From the NCBI GenBank assembly GCA_002336845.1, contig DDEX01000073.1, positions 1 through 30,460 on the forward strand: a DNA stretch of 30,460 nucleotides, in the 5' to 3' direction. Of the stretch, positions 29,777-30,460 are shown piece by piece; the first letter of the stretch is position 1, and each line of letters begins with the position of its first letter. The stretch comes from Rhodobacteraceae bacterium UBA1943. Lineage in GTDB: Bacteria > Pseudomonadota > Alphaproteobacteria > Rhodobacterales > Rhodobacteraceae. The translations under genes were made by a program, and so were the position numbers. Below the pieces are notes generated by a model. It was given only the letters and a program-made list of their open reading frames with translations. It had not been told where the DNA came from and searched no databases.

Positions 29777-30088
29777 TCAGTCGTCCAGTTCCCAGCCGTC
29801 GGGCCAGAAGTTGAAGGGCAGCGCGATTTCAGTCGCGCGCCGCTCCCAGTCCCAGACCGACTCGGCGTTGATCGGGATCGGGCCGCTGCGAACCTCCATC
29901 ACCGTGCCGTCGTGGCGCACGCCAAAGCCCTTGGCGCGCAGGGCCTTTTCGACGCCCTTCCAGTCGGTGTCGGTATCCTCGGCCACGAACAGGAACACCA
30001 CAATCGCCGTTGCGGGCAGCTTCACGCCCTTTCCGGCCTGACGGAATGTCTCGAACGTATCGGCGCGCTGGGTTCTGTAGTCGTGCAT
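29777..30088 (-). CDS. RraB-like protein (putative ribonuclease E regulator)
   Basis: The 103-residue protein resembles the RraB family (PF06877) in its central part (LPATAIVVFLFVAEDTDTDW, then KGVEKALRAKGFGVR). In E. coli RraB binds and inhibits RNase E. Here the match is from memory of related small proteins and is moderate. It has no signal or membrane segment and ends in an acidic tail (DGWELDD). The ATG at 30088 is preceded by AAGGGGA at 5-6 bases. A longer frame upstream would overlap the gcrA leader and is not supported. It is divergent from gcrA, with 136 bases between starts. Confidence 0.7.
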   Translation of the reverse strand: MHDYRTQRADTFETFRQAGKGVKLPATAIVVFLFVAEDTDTDWKGVEKALRAKGFGVRHDGTVMEVRSGPIPINAESVWDWERRATEIALPFNFWPDGWELDD

Positions 30089-30224
30089 GGCGGTCCCCTT
30101 CGCGTCACCTCTGCGCCATCGCGGGCTTTGCTGCAAGCCCCGCGCTTGATTCTCTCGCCGCCGCCCTGTATCCCGTGCCCTCAGCATCAGAATGGCCCTT
30201 TGGCCAGAACCCCCGGAGAATCTC
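30089..30224. promoter_or_regulatory. Divergent region of rraB-like gene and gcrA
   Basis: This stretch contains a GANTC site (GATTC, 30148-30152) about 75 bases upstream of gcrA and GGAGA as the gcrA ribosome site. No clear sigma-70 pair was seen. GANTC placement would allow methylation-linked control of gcrA. Confidence 0.4.
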
Positions 30225-30460
30225 ATGTCCTGGACCGACGAGCGTGTCGAGTTGTTGAAGCGGATGTGGGCCGAAGGCCAGTCCGCAAGCCAGATCGCCA
30301 AGGAACTGGGCGGTGTCACCCGCAATGCCGTGATCGGCAAGGTTCACCGCCTTGGCCTGTCGAACCGCGCCGGGGATGGCGCGACCGAACGTGACGAGGC
30401 GCCCGAAGTGGCCGCCACGGCCGCACCGCCAAAGGCCGAGACGCCGCCGCGCGCCGCCCC
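30225..30460 (+). CDS. gcrA: GcrA cell-cycle regulator (partial, cut by window edge)
   Basis: GcrA is an alphaproteobacterial transcription factor that binds sigma-70 RNA polymerase and prefers promoters with methylated GANTC sites. The visible 78 residues begin with the highly conserved helix-turn-helix segment MSWTDERVELLKRMWAEGQS, ASQIAKELGGVTRNAVIGKV and HRLGLSNR. The segment after that is a low-complexity Ala/Pro/Glu linker. The C-terminal domain lies outside the window. GGAGA precedes the ATG. Its presence argues that a CcrM-type methylase and GANTC control exist in this organism. Confidence 0.95.
   Translation, partial: MSWTDERVELLKRMWAEGQSASQIAKELGGVTRNAVIGKVHRLGLSNRAGDGATERDEAPEVAATAAPPKAETPPRAA

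Noticed and set aside
1..30460. CRISPR array, insertion sequence, integrase or phage genes
   Set aside because: No regularly spaced direct repeats, transposase motifs or phage proteins were seen in either strand.

Overview
The window looks like a chromosomal segment of a high-GC alphaproteobacterium, most likely a member of the Rhodobacteraceae. The reasons are a GcrA cell-cycle regulator at the right edge, a Tad pilus locus of the alphaproteobacterial cpa type, stand-alone rpsD, a DUF1489 gene, and short GC-rich palindromes of a kind common in that family. I see no rRNA, CRISPR array, insertion sequence, phage gene or integrase. Coding is dense and the genes form clear operons.

Left part (1-8006): an inverted repeat; a UPF0114 membrane protein and rpsD on the minus strand, with a good promoter and intrinsic terminator for rpsD; a DUF1489 gene; class II (B12-dependent) ribonucleotide reductase nrdJ; a minus-strand tRNA-Leu(UAA); a PAS-LuxR regulator divergent from a 3-oxoacid CoA-transferase operon (scoA-scoB plus a small GNAT protein); and a lytic transglycosylase.

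Middle (8364-20633): a 13-gene Tad/Flp pilus cluster in this order: pilin 1, terminator, pilin 2, cpaB, cpaC, OmpA-type lipoprotein, cpaE/tadZ, cpaF/tadA, tadB, tadC, two TPR lipoproteins (TadD type), prepilin peptidase (cpaA/tadV), and an AAA ATPase with a probable winged-helix N-terminus. Both pilins carry an Asp-Trp version of the Flp Glu-Tyr motif and end in the same GYGNNP tail. No cpaD was found; the OmpA lipoprotein sits in that slot.

Next (20649-24553): a minus-strand operon mgtE, 5-formyl-THF cyclo-ligase, secreted unknown protein; then guanine deaminase on the plus strand.

Right part (24664-29776): the most notable system. Translationally coupled genes resemble the mycobacterial decaprenylphosphoryl-arabinose (DPA) pathway: an N-terminal HAD phosphatase and a UbiA-type phosphoribosyltransferase (normally one fused protein, here split by an apparent 1-base deletion), a GtrA-family protein (Rv3789 type), a DprE1-like FAD oxidase, a DprE2-like SDR reductase, and a GT87/DUF2029 glycosyltransferase. 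Together these could make polyprenyl-phospho-D-arabinofuranose from PRPP, move it across the membrane, and transfer the sugar to an acceptor that the sequence does not identify. An RraB-like gene and the start of gcrA close the window.
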